Shown here in pieces: positions 1 through 8,574 of a DNA stretch of 64,000 bases. Made by a program: the position numbers and the translations under genes. The stretch is from NCBI RefSeq assembly GCF_947500065.1, contig NZ_CANMQT010000001.1:1-64000 (forward strand), given 5' to 3'. Each line of letters opens with the position of its first letter. The stretch's first letter is position 1. The notes under the pieces are model-generated. The model saw only the letters and a list, made by a program, of their open reading frames with translations. It did no database searches and was not told the origin of the DNA. The stretch comes from an uncultured Aquimarina sp. (GTDB lineage Bacteria; Bacteroidota; Bacteroidia; Flavobacteriales; Flavobacteriaceae).

Positions 1-11
1 AAATCAAAATC

Positions 12-98
12 ATGAGAACTTTAGACAACAATCAAATTACTAAAAAATTAAAAACAACAAACGGAAATATCTGGAACTCCAAAAGACGTTTTAGATAG
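12..98 (+). CDS. small basic peptide, MRTL family copy 1 (28 aa)
   Basis: A short ORF missing from the ORF track. It encodes a 28-aa lysine/arginine-rich peptide beginning MRTLDNNQ and ending KRRFR. It is almost identical to the ORF at 158-244: one residue differs (Ser/Ala at position 23), and the DNA just upstream of both ATGs is also repeated. Start choice rests on the conserved ATG and its context (AAAATCATGAGAAC) in the copies. I recognise no family. Conservation of frame and ends between copies argues for a real peptide, but translation is unproven. Confidence 0.45.
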   Translation: MRTLDNNQITKKLKTTNGNIWNSKRRFR

Positions 99-157
99 TC
101 TAACATAAAAAAACATCAATCAACCTGTCCGCCTCTGGTGGATTAAAAATCAAAATC

Positions 158-244
158 ATGAGAACTTTAGACAACAATCAAATTACTAAAAAATTAAAAA
201 CAACAAACGGAAATATCTGGAACGCCAAAAGACGTTTTAGGTAG
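158..244 (+). CDS. small basic peptide, MRTL family copy 2 (28 aa)
   Basis: Second copy of the 28-aa basic peptide. Between the copies the substitutions are few: TCC to GCC (Ser to Ala) and a silent AGA to AGG. Both copies keep the TAG stop. The upstream spacer contains a short hairpin-like stretch (CCGCCTCTGGTGG). No known domain is visible. The tandem arrangement with copy 1 and with the longer relative at 302 suggests local duplication of a small gene. Confidence 0.45.
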   Translation: MRTLDNNQITKKLKTTNGNIWNAKRRFR

Positions 245-301
245 TCCAATAAAAAAAACATCAACCTCTCCGTCATAAGCGGATCAAAAAAACTAATCAT
301 C

Positions 302-451
302 ATGAGAACATTACAAAACATACGGAATATATCACGAAACAGTGCTACTCCACAATATAATAGGTTCGTAAATTACATCACTCAATTCTACGATTATGAA
401 GGAAACATTATTACCGGAAATAAAAGATACACCTACCAAGTTGAACGTTAA
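302..451 (+). CDS. small peptide, divergent MRTL family member (49 aa)
   Basis: A 49-aa ORF with the same ATCATGAGAAC start context and MRTL opening as the two peptides before it. Its C-terminal half carries EGNIITGNKRYTY, which aligns with the NGNIWNSKRRF end of the 28-aa copies. I read it as a longer, diverged paralogue. It stops directly before a strong stem-loop at 456-495, as a real last gene of a transcript would. Function unknown; not in the ORF track because of its length. Confidence 0.5.
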   Translation: MRTLQNIRNISRNSATPQYNRFVNYITQFYDYEGNIITGNKRYTYQVER

Positions 452-455
452 AACA

Positions 456-495
456 AAAAGCTGAATTTTAGGGCAAACCAAAAAATTCAGCTTTT
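456..495. terminator. bidirectional stem-loop terminator
   Basis: A 14-bp perfect inverted repeat (AAAAGCTGAATTTT / AAAATTCAGCTTTT) with a 12-nt loop lies between the convergent small-peptide gene (+) and the NrfD-like gene (-). A/T runs on both sides allow it to act in both directions. Confidence 0.85.
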
Positions 496-532
496 ATCTT
501 TATATTACTTTGATCATAAAAATTCTTACATA

Positions 533-1774
533 TTACTTGACTTCCATTACTTTTTTCTTTGATCCAAACTGTAATTTCCCTGTCTCTATTTGAATCGCTG
601 TTTTTGCCAAAATAGTAAAAACAAAAGCTCCCAATGCCCATATACCAAGTGTTACTCCAATCTCAATTCCTGTAGGAGTATATTCTGCTATTTTACCATA
701 AGGTCCGGGAATAAAACCTGGAACAATCAAACCAAATCCTTTTTCTATCCAGATAGCCACAAATAGTATAAAACAACAAAAATACAATACCCTCAAATTG
801 TTCCGTAACTTACCAAATGTAAGTAAAATTGTTGCGAGCACATTCAACGGAATTGCCGTCCAGATCCAAGGTAATAAAGCTGTTTTGCCGTGTAACCCAA
901 AGAATAAATAATACGCGCTCTCACTATGATGTGTAGGTGCATAAAACTCCTTAAATAATTCAGATACCAGCATGATCAAGTTGATCTGTGCCGCCACAGT
1001 CACAATCATTCCTATCTTTTTGATAGTTTTATCTTCTATCTTAAACTCTGTAAAACTTCGGATAATCGCTAACACCAAAATAATTAATGCAGGTCCTGCA
1101 GCAAAAGCTGACGCCAAAAAACGAGGGCCTAATAACGCATTATTCCAAAAAGGTCTTGCCTGTAATCCCTGATATAAGAAAGCGGTTACTAAGTGGATCG
1201 CAACAGCCCAGAAAACGGATAAAATGGCTCCGGGAACATATATTTTGGGGTTCGGAACTTTTCCTTGATACCGTTGGAATAAAATATAAAACGGAATCGA
1301 AATATTTAAAAACAAATATCCATTAAGCACCAGTACATCCCAAGTAAGCATAGAATTTGGAAAATTAAATACCCCAATACCCGGAATCATATGCCATAAT
1401 ACTGAAGGACCACCCATATCGGCTACCACAAAAGCTAGACACATAATTAATGCTGCTACAGCGAGTCCTTCTCCAATAAGTACCGCTTGTTTAAAATCAA
1501 TATCTTTTAAAACATAGGTTGGCATCACCAACATCACTGCCGCCGCCGCTACGCCTACTAAAAAAGTAAAATTAGATATATATAATCCCCAACTTACTCT
1601 GTCCGTCATTCCTGTTACACTCAGGCCATACTCTAGTTGTATCGAATAGCAATACATCCCTGTTATCATCACAAAAGTCAAAAATCCCATCCATAACAAG
1701 TATTTCATGGAACCTTTTGTAATCGTATCGAAGCTATCTTTAACTAAACTTCCAAAAACTTTGAGTGTTTTCAT
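533..1774 (-). CDS. NrfD/PsrC-family membrane quinol oxidoreductase subunit
   Basis: A 413-aa polytopic inner-membrane protein with about ten hydrophobic helices, the size of the long DsrP/NrfD-type anchors. Members of this family bind menaquinol and pass electrons to a periplasmic Fe-S partner. The gene is last in a minus-strand operon after the ferredoxin-like subunit (1925-3118), two tetraheme cytochromes and napA. The likely path is menaquinol, then this protein with the Fe-S subunit, then the cytochromes, then NapA, replacing the NapC route. About 150 bp containing an intergenic repeat separates it from the Fe-S gene, so it could also have its own promoter. Family sure; role inferred from context. 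Confidence 0.88.
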   Translation of the reverse strand: MKTLKVFGSLVKDSFDTITKGSMKYLLWMGFLTFVMITGMYCYSIQLEYGLSVTGMTDRVSWGLYISNFTFLVGVAAAAVMLVMPTYVLKDIDFKQAVLIGEGLAVAALIMCLAFVVADMGGPSVLWHMIPGIGVFNFPNSMLTWDVLVLNGYLFLNISIPFYILFQRYQGKVPNPKIYVPGAILSVFWAVAIHLVTAFLYQGLQARPFWNNALLGPRFLASAFAAGPALIILVLAIIRSFTEFKIEDKTIKKIGMIVTVAAQINLIMLVSELFKEFYAPTHHSESAYYLFFGLHGKTALLPWIWTAIPLNVLATILLTFGKLRNNLRVLYFCCFILFVAIWIEKGFGLIVPGFIPGPYGKIAEYTPTGIEIGVTLGIWALGAFVFTILAKTAIQIETGKLQFGSKKKVMEVK

Positions 1775-1788
1775 GTATATTATTTTTT

Positions 1789-1900
1789 GGGCGTGTCCCG
1801 CCTAAGACGGGTCGGGCTATCCGCTATATCTTTTTTAAAGTCTTATCCTTCGACAAGCTCAGGATGACATTAAAAAAGGATGCCGCTCCTATCCCTCACG
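1789..1900. repeat. intergenic repeat element with inverted arms
   Basis: Non-coding stretch inside the nap operon. It contains a GC-richer hairpin (GTCCCGCCTAAGACGGG), the segment GTCGGGCTATCCGCTATATC, a CTTCGACAAGCTCAGGATG tract and a trailing CCGCTCCTATCCCTCACG. From memory, such GGGCGTG...TCCCTCACG blocks recur between genes in Flavobacteriia. The CTTCGACAAGCTCAG tract also occurs at about 23820 in this window. Function unknown. Confidence 0.55.
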
Positions 1901-1924
1901 TAAAACCATCTTTTTATTATACTA

Positions 1925-3118
1925 TCAATCCATAAAATACCAGAACTTAGGTTCGGTACCCAGATCTTCTTTTAATCTAAAAACTTTTTTATTTTCTAGT
2001 ACCCATCGGATTGTACTATTAGGATCTAATAAATTCCCAAAAATCCGAGCTCCAGTTGGACATGCTTCTACACAAGCGGGGTCTTTTCCTGATCTGGAAC
2101 GTTGTACACAAAAAGTACATTTTTCCATCACACCTTTCTTACGCATGCGATTCCCTAGATAATGTTGGTTTTTATTTACCTCTTCTTCTGGAACTTCTGG
2201 TTTACTCCAATTAAATCGTCGACCATCATAAGGACATGCTGCCATACAATAGCGACAACCTACGCACCAGTCATAATCAATTACCACTAATCCATCATCT
2301 TCACGCCATGTAGCTTCTACAGGACACACTTCTACACAAGGAGGGTTGTCACAATGAAAACATTGGGTTCCCATATAAAAATGACCTTCTGCAGGTACTT
2401 CGTGATAATAGTTATCATCAGCTTCGTTAAACTTAAATCCTTCTCCATCCTTCATCTCATGAATCCTGATATACTGCATTTCAGAATTTCTATCTTGATT
2501 ATTTTCCTTGACACAAGCATTTACACAATCCATATAACCTTGACATTTAGATATATTAAATGCATATCCAAACAACACATCTTTTGCTGCGTCTGTGGAT
2601 TTCATGGTTATGTTTTGTTTTTTACGTAATTCATAAGATCGTACCAATCTATTTACTGTAGCATTTCGCTCCTCATCTGTCATCAATTTATAGTTTCCTT
2701 TAAACTGCTCTTCCCAATCAATCTGTGCTTTTTCTTTACCTTCATCTCCTGTAATTACACTACAAGAAGTACTTACTGCACCTGCTCCAATCATAAGGCT
2801 AGCAGTTAATTTCCTGAAAGCTGTACGCCGGTCCATTTTCACTTCAAACACTTGATCAAAACCATCTTTTTTGCGCTCGTCTCCAATAGCAGCATCTACC
2901 GCAGCATCAAAGAATTCCTGTTCACTAACCTCAGGGACACTATGAGAACCACAACTTCCCGAAGTATTTCCACAACCACAAGATGTTTTAACAGGAGTTG
3001 ATTCGTTTACTTGAGAACCACATCCACCTGAAGTACTTCCACAACCACAGGATCCACCTGAAGTTTGTTTGGTTGTACTATTTAGATTCAGCTTAAAATA
3101 TTTTCCAATTCCACTCAT
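1925..3118 (-). CDS. 4Fe-4S ferredoxin-type electron-transfer subunit with Cys/Gly-rich N-terminus
   Basis: 397 aa. The C-terminal two thirds hold four ferredoxin-like cysteine groups (CQGYMDCVNAC, CFHCDNPPCVEVC, CVGCRYCMAAC, CTFCVQR...CVEAC), the pattern of NrfC/DsrO/PsrB subunits that carry four [4Fe-4S] clusters. A twin-arginine-like segment (DRRTAFRK, about residues 96-103) followed by a hydrophobic stretch suggests Tat export. Unusually, some 95 residues precede it, including two copies of a glycine-cysteine motif (SCGCGSTSGGCGS and SCGCGNTSGSCGS, about residues 23-35 and 46-58). The gene sits between the tetraheme lipoprotein and the NrfD-like anchor, so it probably relays electrons from quinol to the cytochromes. 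The N-terminal module is unexplained. Confidence 0.88.
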   Translation of the reverse strand: MSGIGKYFKLNLNSTTKQTSGGSCGCGSTSGGCGSQVNESTPVKTSCGCGNTSGSCGSHSVPEVSEQEFFDAAVDAAIGDERKKDGFDQVFEVKMDRRTAFRKLTASLMIGAGAVSTSCSVITGDEGKEKAQIDWEEQFKGNYKLMTDEERNATVNRLVRSYELRKKQNITMKSTDAAKDVLFGYAFNISKCQGYMDCVNACVKENNQDRNSEMQYIRIHEMKDGEGFKFNEADDNYYHEVPAEGHFYMGTQCFHCDNPPCVEVCPVEATWREDDGLVVIDYDWCVGCRYCMAACPYDGRRFNWSKPEVPEEEVNKNQHYLGNRMRKKGVMEKCTFCVQRSRSGKDPACVEACPTGARIFGNLLDPNSTIRWVLENKKVFRLKEDLGTEPKFWYFMD

Positions 3119-3158
3119 AGCTTATGTTGTATTAAAATCACAATAAAATGTTATTGGA

Positions 3159-3782
3159 TCATTCTCTTTCTTTTACTTTCTGTGTATTAAACCTTGAAGG
3201 CCATCTGGATTCAATTTTAGGTTTGTGCGGATTGTGACAATTCACACAGGTCATTGCCGCTCTTGGTGTGGACCATCCTCCTATATTTTTTCCGTGTGCA
3301 CCTCCTTTCCAATCCTCAAACTGTGGACTATGACATTGCGCGCACAGTTGATAACTTCGGTTAAAATCAATAGCAGTACCTGTTAAACTTTTTAGGTTGT
3401 TCATATTATCACCGTTATGACAAGTAGCACAATTCATAACCTTCTCATTAGCGTGTACCAGATTAATATCCCAGTGTGCTTTCTTTAAATCAACACCTTT
3501 AAGTTCCTTTAGTGGTTTTGTATGACATTCGATACAAGCATATGATGTAATCTGACTCTTACGTTCGGGAATTAAGAACGTATGTTTTCCTTCCGTAATC
3601 TCTATGGTTTTGATATCTCCTATATATGATTCTGAAGAAATAGTCGTCCCATGATAATTCTTACTTTCTGCTTCTATTTTATCTGTTAAACTGTGATATT
3701 CTCCTTCGCTATGCTTACACGAAAACAGCCCGGTTACAAGCAAACTTCCCAGTACGTATATATAACTTCTTTTACTGATCAT
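3159..3782 (-). CDS. tetraheme c-type cytochrome lipoprotein
   Basis: 207 aa with a lipoprotein signal (lipobox LLVTGLFSC, Cys at about residue 22) and four heme-attachment motifs: CIECH, CATCH, CAQCH and CVNCH. The protein should be anchored in the envelope facing the periplasm. Its start overlaps the end of the NapB-like gene by 11 nt, showing translational linkage. It most likely carries electrons between the Fe-S/NrfD module and the NapB-like cytochrome or NapA. I cannot assign it to a named nap gene. It resembles generic multiheme cytochromes rather than NapC or NrfH, because there is no N-terminal TM plus NapC-type core. Confidence 0.85.
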   Translation of the reverse strand: MISKRSYIYVLGSLLVTGLFSCKHSEGEYHSLTDKIEAESKNYHGTTISSESYIGDIKTIEITEGKHTFLIPERKSQITSYACIECHTKPLKELKGVDLKKAHWDINLVHANEKVMNCATCHNGDNMNNLKSLTGTAIDFNRSYQLCAQCHSPQFEDWKGGAHGKNIGGWSTPRAAMTCVNCHNPHKPKIESRWPSRFNTQKVKERE

Positions 3783-4470
3783 TTGTATGGGTTTTTCTTG
3801 AAAAAACTGCAGTGTTTACAATCTCTTGTGCAGGCACATGACATTGGCGACAGTTAATTCGTTCTGGATGGGTAACTCTAATTTCCTTTGGAGCTGCAGC
3901 ACCTGCATGACAGGACAAACAATTCTCACGCATCTGGATTTGATGTGGTATTACAGGTGGACTACCTGGTAATGCATTATTATTTCCTACTGATGCCGCA
4001 AACATTTTGAAAAAAGTAGTTTCTTTAAATAGGGTTTTCTCAGTTTGTGCAACATGACATTGTCGACAATTGATCATCTCTGGATGCGGTGTCACTGGAG
4101 CATACGCATTAAATTTCTCCGTAAACCCACCATTCTGATGGCATTGTAAACAGGCTTTTCCTCCCATACCACGCTCTCCTTTTATTAATGGATGCGGAAT
4201 ACTGGGCGGTGCTCCTGGATATGCTCGATTGTTATAATACGTTGCTAATGTTCTTTGATGTTCTTCATCTACGGGCATATTGAGATATTCCAATGCATAT
4301 TCAGAACGTTCAAAAACTCCTTTTTCTGAAGGAATTATAGATGTTGGCGCAGCATCCGAAATTGGAATATACGCTTCTTCCAAGCCTTTTTCATAGCTAT
4401 AATTCCATACAAGGATGAAAACGATGAAAAGCAGTGTAAAAAACGATATGATACCTAATCTCTTTTTCAT
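3772..4470 (-). CDS. napB: NapB-like periplasmic nitrate reductase cytochrome, duplicated (four hemes)
   Basis: 232 aa with an N-terminal membrane/signal segment and four CxxCH motifs (CLQCH about 107, CRQCH about 135, CLSCH about 184, CRQCH about 207). Two successive units share the pattern PGxPPxIPH...CxxCH...HPExINCRQCH, the hallmark of NapB. Ordinary NapB proteins have one such unit with two hemes, so this looks like an internal duplication giving a tetraheme subunit. It starts 3 nt after the napA stop, consistent with a direct NapA partner. The gene symbol reflects homology; the duplicated form may differ in function. Confidence 0.85.
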   Translation of the reverse strand: MKKRLGIISFFTLLFIVFILVWNYSYEKGLEEAYIPISDAAPTSIIPSEKGVFERSEYALEYLNMPVDEEHQRTLATYYNNRAYPGAPPSIPHPLIKGERGMGGKACLQCHQNGGFTEKFNAYAPVTPHPEMINCRQCHVAQTEKTLFKETTFFKMFAASVGNNNALPGSPPVIPHQIQMRENCLSCHAGAAAPKEIRVTHPERINCRQCHVPAQEIVNTAVFSRKTHTNDQ

Positions 4471-4473
4471 AAG

Positions 4474-6801
4474 TTAGGCTTTTTCAACTTTTACAGCACA
4501 TTTTTTATAATCGGGCTCTTTTGAAATCGGACAAAAAGAATCCAACGTAATATCATTGATCAGCATATTCTCATCAAAAAACGGAACAAATACCTGCATC
4601 GGAGCGGGTATACCTCGTTGATTTACAGAAGCTGGTAAGGTAATTTCTCCTCGTCTTGTTGTCAGTTTTACATTATCTCCTGTTTTGATTTGCAGTCGTT
4701 TAGCATCTCCAGGATTTAATTCTACATATCCATGTGGCATCGCTTGATGTAACACCGGAATCCTACGTGTCATGGATCCTGTATGCCAATGTTCCACTAC
4801 ACGACCTGTTCCTAACCAATACGGATATTCCTGATCAGGTTCTTCGGCAGCAGGCTCATATGGACGCTGCCAGATGACCGCTTTACCATCTGGTTTCCCA
4901 TAAAAATGAAATTTTTTACCATTAGAACAAGCTGGATCATATTTTGCATTAAAACGCCATTGAGTAGATTTACCGTCTACATATGGCCACATAGCACCAG
5001 ATTGGGATTTCAACACTTCCAGAGGAGCCATATTATGTTTCTTACCTACATGATGTTTTCGGTATTCATTATATATCTCTTCGATATGGGTTTCTTCTTT
5101 ATAGTAGAATTGTTTTTCATATCCGAGACGTTTTGCAACTTCTATTAATTGCCAGGTATCACTCATCGCTTCTCCAGGAGGATTCACCATTTGCTCAAAA
5201 TATTGAGTACGACGTTCTGAGTTCCCATACATTCCTTCACGTTCTATCCACATAGCCGACGGTAAAATCACATCTGCGATATCTGTAGTTGGTGTTGGAT
5301 ATATATCAGAAACAACAATAAAACGTCCTTCTTTCTTTGCTCCATCTCTATAACGCTTCAATTTTGGGATAGTCACCATAGGATTAGTTACCTGAATCCA
5401 CATAAAACGAATATCTCCGCGATCCAATGCCCTAAACATTTCTACGGTATGATAGGTCGGTTTGGGGTCAATATTTTCTACCGGAACATCCCATATTTTT
5501 GCAGCAAACTCGCGATGTTTTTTATTCATCACCACACCATGAGGGAGTTTATGGGTTAAGGTACCCACTTCCCTCACTGTACCACATGCACTAGGTTGGC
5601 CCGTTAAAGAAAATGGACTGTTACCTGGTTCTGATATTTTACCAGTTAATAAATGAATATTATAAATAATATTATTCATCCAGGTACCACGCGAATGCTG
5701 ATTTGGTCCCATACACCAAAAGGACATCACCTTCTTATTTGGATCACCATACTGCGCAGCCATATATTTGATATCTTTTACCGATACACCAGAAATTTTA
5801 GAAGCTTTTTCAGGAGTATAATCATCTAAGAACTTTTTATAGGCTTCAAAATTGATTTTCTCAGGCTTGTCTGTAAATTTATAGTTGTCCTCAAGACCAT
5901 AACCCATTTTGGTGAGTCCTTTGCTAAAATTACAATGCTCCTCAATAAATACCGAATTCATCCAACCATTATGTATAATTTCATAGCAAATGGCATTACC
6001 CACAGCTAAGTCTGATTGTGGGTTGAATATAATTGATGTATCCGCCGCCATGCTTGTTCGTGTAGTTCTCGTAGCAAAATCGATAATTTTCGACCCCCTT
6101 TTTAGTCGTTGATCTAATAACCTGGAAAATAACACTGGATGCATTTCCGCCATATTATTACCCCATAGCACAAAAGTATCGGCATAATCAATATCCTCAT
6201 AACATCCCATAGGTTCATCGAGTCCAAAAGAAGTCAAAAAACCAGTTACAGCAGTTGCCATACACAAGCGCGCATTTGCTTCTACGTTATTGGTACCTAT
6301 ACAACCTTTAAACAATTTAGAAGCAACATACCCATCAGGAATCGTCCATTGACCAGATCCGTAAATCGATACTGCATCTTTGCCATGATCTTTGATGGTT
6401 TCTTTCATTTTGGAAGCGATCAAATCCAATGCTTCTTTCATGGACGTTTCTACATATTGGCCATTTTTCTTTACCAAAGGTTTTGTTAATCTATCTTTGC
6501 CATACAGTGCCATAATAGAATGATAGCCTTTCACACAACATAATCCTTTATTCACAGGTGATTTTGGATCTCCTTTTACAGCAATAGCTTTTCCATCTTC
6601 AGTACCAATTAGAACTCCACAACCCACACCACAAAATCGACACGGTGCTTTTTTCCAATCTAAATTAGCTCCGTTTGGGATTCCTTTTTCTTGCTCATCG
6701 GCGAACAAAATTCCCGGAAACATGGTCGCAGCTGCAGTCATTGCAGATAGCATAGCCATTTTTCTTATAAAACTTCTTCTATTGGTTAGAGATGTATACA
6801 T
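4474..6801 (-). CDS. napA: periplasmic nitrate reductase catalytic subunit NapA
   Basis: 775-aa molybdopterin oxidoreductase. It opens with a Tat signal (NRRSFIRK, residues 7-14). The [4Fe-4S] site is CRFCGVGC (from about residue 54) plus a cysteine in GLCCVKGYH. The probable Mo-ligand cysteine lies in NARLCMAT. The C-terminal MopB dinucleotide-binding segment is present (EHWHTGSMTRR). It reduces nitrate to nitrite in the periplasm. napD lies 4 nt upstream and the NapB-like gene 3 nt downstream. Other MopB enzymes are possible in principle, but the napD neighbour and the CRFCGVGCG/NARLCMAT motifs make NapA the clear choice. Confidence 0.95.
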   Translation of the reverse strand: MYTSLTNRRSFIRKMAMLSAMTAAATMFPGILFADEQEKGIPNGANLDWKKAPCRFCGVGCGVLIGTEDGKAIAVKGDPKSPVNKGLCCVKGYHSIMALYGKDRLTKPLVKKNGQYVETSMKEALDLIASKMKETIKDHGKDAVSIYGSGQWTIPDGYVASKLFKGCIGTNNVEANARLCMATAVTGFLTSFGLDEPMGCYEDIDYADTFVLWGNNMAEMHPVLFSRLLDQRLKRGSKIIDFATRTTRTSMAADTSIIFNPQSDLAVGNAICYEIIHNGWMNSVFIEEHCNFSKGLTKMGYGLEDNYKFTDKPEKINFEAYKKFLDDYTPEKASKISGVSVKDIKYMAAQYGDPNKKVMSFWCMGPNQHSRGTWMNNIIYNIHLLTGKISEPGNSPFSLTGQPSACGTVREVGTLTHKLPHGVVMNKKHREFAAKIWDVPVENIDPKPTYHTVEMFRALDRGDIRFMWIQVTNPMVTIPKLKRYRDGAKKEGRFIVVSDIYPTPTTDIADVILPSAMWIEREGMYGNSERRTQYFEQMVNPPGEAMSDTWQLIEVAKRLGYEKQFYYKEETHIEEIYNEYRKHHVGKKHNMAPLEVLKSQSGAMWPYVDGKSTQWRFNAKYDPACSNGKKFHFYGKPDGKAVIWQRPYEPAAEEPDQEYPYWLGTGRVVEHWHTGSMTRRIPVLHQAMPHGYVELNPGDAKRLQIKTGDNVKLTTRRGEITLPASVNQRGIPAPMQVFVPFFDENMLINDITLDSFCPISKEPDYKKCAVKVEKA

Positions 6802-6805
6802 AGTA

Positions 6806-7045
6806 CTAGTTGTTTTGAGGTGTGTTAAATCCAGATACCATTGCTAATAATTTTAAACTTTCTATAGTTTCTAATTTTTCTTTCAGAATTGCTTCATCCG
6901 TCTTATTATTTGTTTCTGTGATTAAGATAAGGATGTCTTTATTTTGAGCAGGCATTACTTCGCATTGATTCATTTTAGATAATGTTTCAATAAGTTCGTT
7001 TTTTTTACCTGTATGTGGATGGGCTAAATAACTTTTGATTGGCAT
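6806..7045 (-). CDS. napD: NapD maturation chaperone
   Basis: A 79-aa cytoplasmic protein with the length and layout of NapD: an N-terminal strand around SYLAHPHTGKK, then helix-strand repeats ending in LLAMVSGF. NapD binds the Tat signal of NapA and holds back export until the cofactor is loaded. It lies immediately before napA (4-nt gap). The 83-nt gap to the upstream porin gene contains an imperfect hairpin (AAATGATT...AATCATTT, 7074-7102), which could tune expression of the two parts of the operon. Confidence 0.85.
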   Translation of the reverse strand: MPIKSYLAHPHTGKKNELIETLSKMNQCEVMPAQNKDILILITETNNKTDEAILKEKLETIESLKLLAMVSGFNTPQNN

Positions 7046-7128
7046 ATTATTCAGTTTAAATCTTAAAAGAATTAAATGATTCGACTACAAAACACAATCA
7101 TTTCATATTCAATTAATTAAGATAAGGA

Positions 7129-8412
7129 TTATTCTTTGTTTTTCTTAAAATCTGTTGTAAAAAGATTCGGGTTAATAATCAATTGAGCCCAAGCCCAATT
7201 ATTAGTATTATCATTTGGTCTTCCTCCTTTTATAAGACTCATACTTTCTGAAGCGAACATATGAGAGTATCCAAGGTTCAGTTTTACATTTTTTATGATT
7301 TTCTGTGTAAAAACAACATCCACTTCCTTTCCCAGGTACTTATCCGCATCAGTTGTTAGATCAGCATTGGCCATAAAGTAATGTCCTTTTAATAATACGC
7401 TTGATTCTGAACCAGTTTTGAAAACGAACTTAGCGTATAGATCATTTAAGCCTACATTATTCGCGTGGTTACCTACATAGAAGTAATCCATAAATCCGTT
7501 GAATTTATGATTCGTACCATATAGCGGGAAGAAAGATTTGTTCTTGCTGTCACCATCCTGATCTGTTCCGCTCAATATCTCCACTCCTAATCCATATAAA
7601 ACATTCCCTGGTTTATAAGTAGCTTCTAAAGATATCTGGTAGGCACTGAGATCTGTATCCGCATCTGCTTTTCCGAATTGATAATAAGCACTACCCGCAA
7701 GATTTACTTTGTTTATCGGAAACCTAAAATAAGAGCCCGCAGTTTGTCGATAGAAAACTCCATCTGGTTCATCATTATTAACTCCTGTGAATTTTTGGAA
7801 TCCTGAATTAAGGAATAAAAAACTAGCTGAGCTTTTCTCCCAAGATTTCTTTAAATATGCATATTGCATCGCTTTATAGGTAAAGAATCCTTGGATATTA
7901 AACCCAGTTCCTTCATTAGATTGTCCTTGCTGACTGAAGGCTGCACCTACATCTACTTTGAATGTATTAGTATCATATTTTATCAAAGCAGCATCGTGAA
8001 AACGTCCCTGCATCGCCCAATCAAGTTCTCCAAAAATACGTTGATCATCATAAGAGATAACCTGTCTCCCTGCCTTTAGAGACCATTTTTCATTAAAAAA
8101 TACTTGACCCCAAGCCTGAAACAATGAAAAAGAATCATTACCATCACTTATTAAAATCTGACGTGTATCTCCCCAAGTACTCACATCCTGAACACTAACA
8201 AACAACTTCAATCTTTCCTGTTCATAACCTATATTCAATCTGGTACGTTGGGTTACAAATGCTGCCGGATCTGCATCATCAGGAAATAGATTATTGAATC
8301 CATGACGGTATTCAAACCTTGTTCTTAAATCTGCTTCGATTGTAAGTTGAGAAAATACATTTGTAGTAAAAAAGATTAAAAATAGAACGCATAAGTGTTT
8401 TACTATTTTCAT
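7129..8412 (-). CDS. alginate-export-family outer-membrane beta-barrel
   Basis: 427 aa with a cleavable signal peptide (ends NVFSQ) followed by a barrel of alternating strands. Typical segments are EADLRTRFEYRHGF, WGQVFFNEKWSLKAGRQ and FHDAALIKYD, matching the Alginate_exp/porin-like family. Members form outer-membrane pores. As first gene of the nap operon, directly behind an FNR-like promoter, it probably lets nitrate/nitrite or other anions into the periplasm rather than exporting alginate; no alginate genes are nearby. Family call fairly firm, substrate inferred. Confidence 0.8.
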   Translation of the reverse strand: MKIVKHLCVLFLIFFTTNVFSQLTIEADLRTRFEYRHGFNNLFPDDADPAAFVTQRTRLNIGYEQERLKLFVSVQDVSTWGDTRQILISDGNDSFSLFQAWGQVFFNEKWSLKAGRQVISYDDQRIFGELDWAMQGRFHDAALIKYDTNTFKVDVGAAFSQQGQSNEGTGFNIQGFFTYKAMQYAYLKKSWEKSSASFLFLNSGFQKFTGVNNDEPDGVFYRQTAGSYFRFPINKVNLAGSAYYQFGKADADTDLSAYQISLEATYKPGNVLYGLGVEILSGTDQDGDSKNKSFFPLYGTNHKFNGFMDYFYVGNHANNVGLNDLYAKFVFKTGSESSVLLKGHYFMANADLTTDADKYLGKEVDVVFTQKIIKNVKLNLGYSHMFASESMSLIKGGRPNDNTNNWAWAQLIINPNLFTTDFKKNKE

Positions 8413-8437
8413 AAAAAGAATATTTATTGGTATATCA

Positions 8438-8480
8438 CAAATGTTAGTTTATTAATCATTTTATAATATGACATTTGTCA
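8438..8480 (-). promoter_or_regulatory. FNR-like box and -7 element driving porin-nap operon
   Basis: A perfect palindrome TGACATTTGTCA (8469-8480) lies upstream of AACATTTG (8438-8445), a -7 element of the Bacteroidota TAnnTTTG kind. Centre-to-centre spacing is 33 bp, as in the other FNR-like promoters of this window. The predicted transcript starts about 19 nt before the porin ATG. Confidence 0.75.
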
Positions 8481-8574
8481 GGTTTCATTCGAAATGTTTT
8501 TGCGAATTTCAGCACTTTGATACATGAAAAATGAATTTAACAGGTATAGTTTTGACATACCTATTCTTTCACGA

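Noticed and set aside
12-451. The repeated left-end segments as a MITE or ncRNA
   Set aside because: Between copies 1 and 2 the ORF has one silent and one conservative change and the frame is kept; no terminal inverted repeats are visible.
972-1326. Plus-strand ORFs opposite the NrfD-like gene
   Set aside because: Shadow frames of a strong membrane-protein gene; no start context or homology. The same applies to the other opposite-strand ORFs in the track, such as 4906, 7864, 15061, 33493, 34853, 57477 and 61325.
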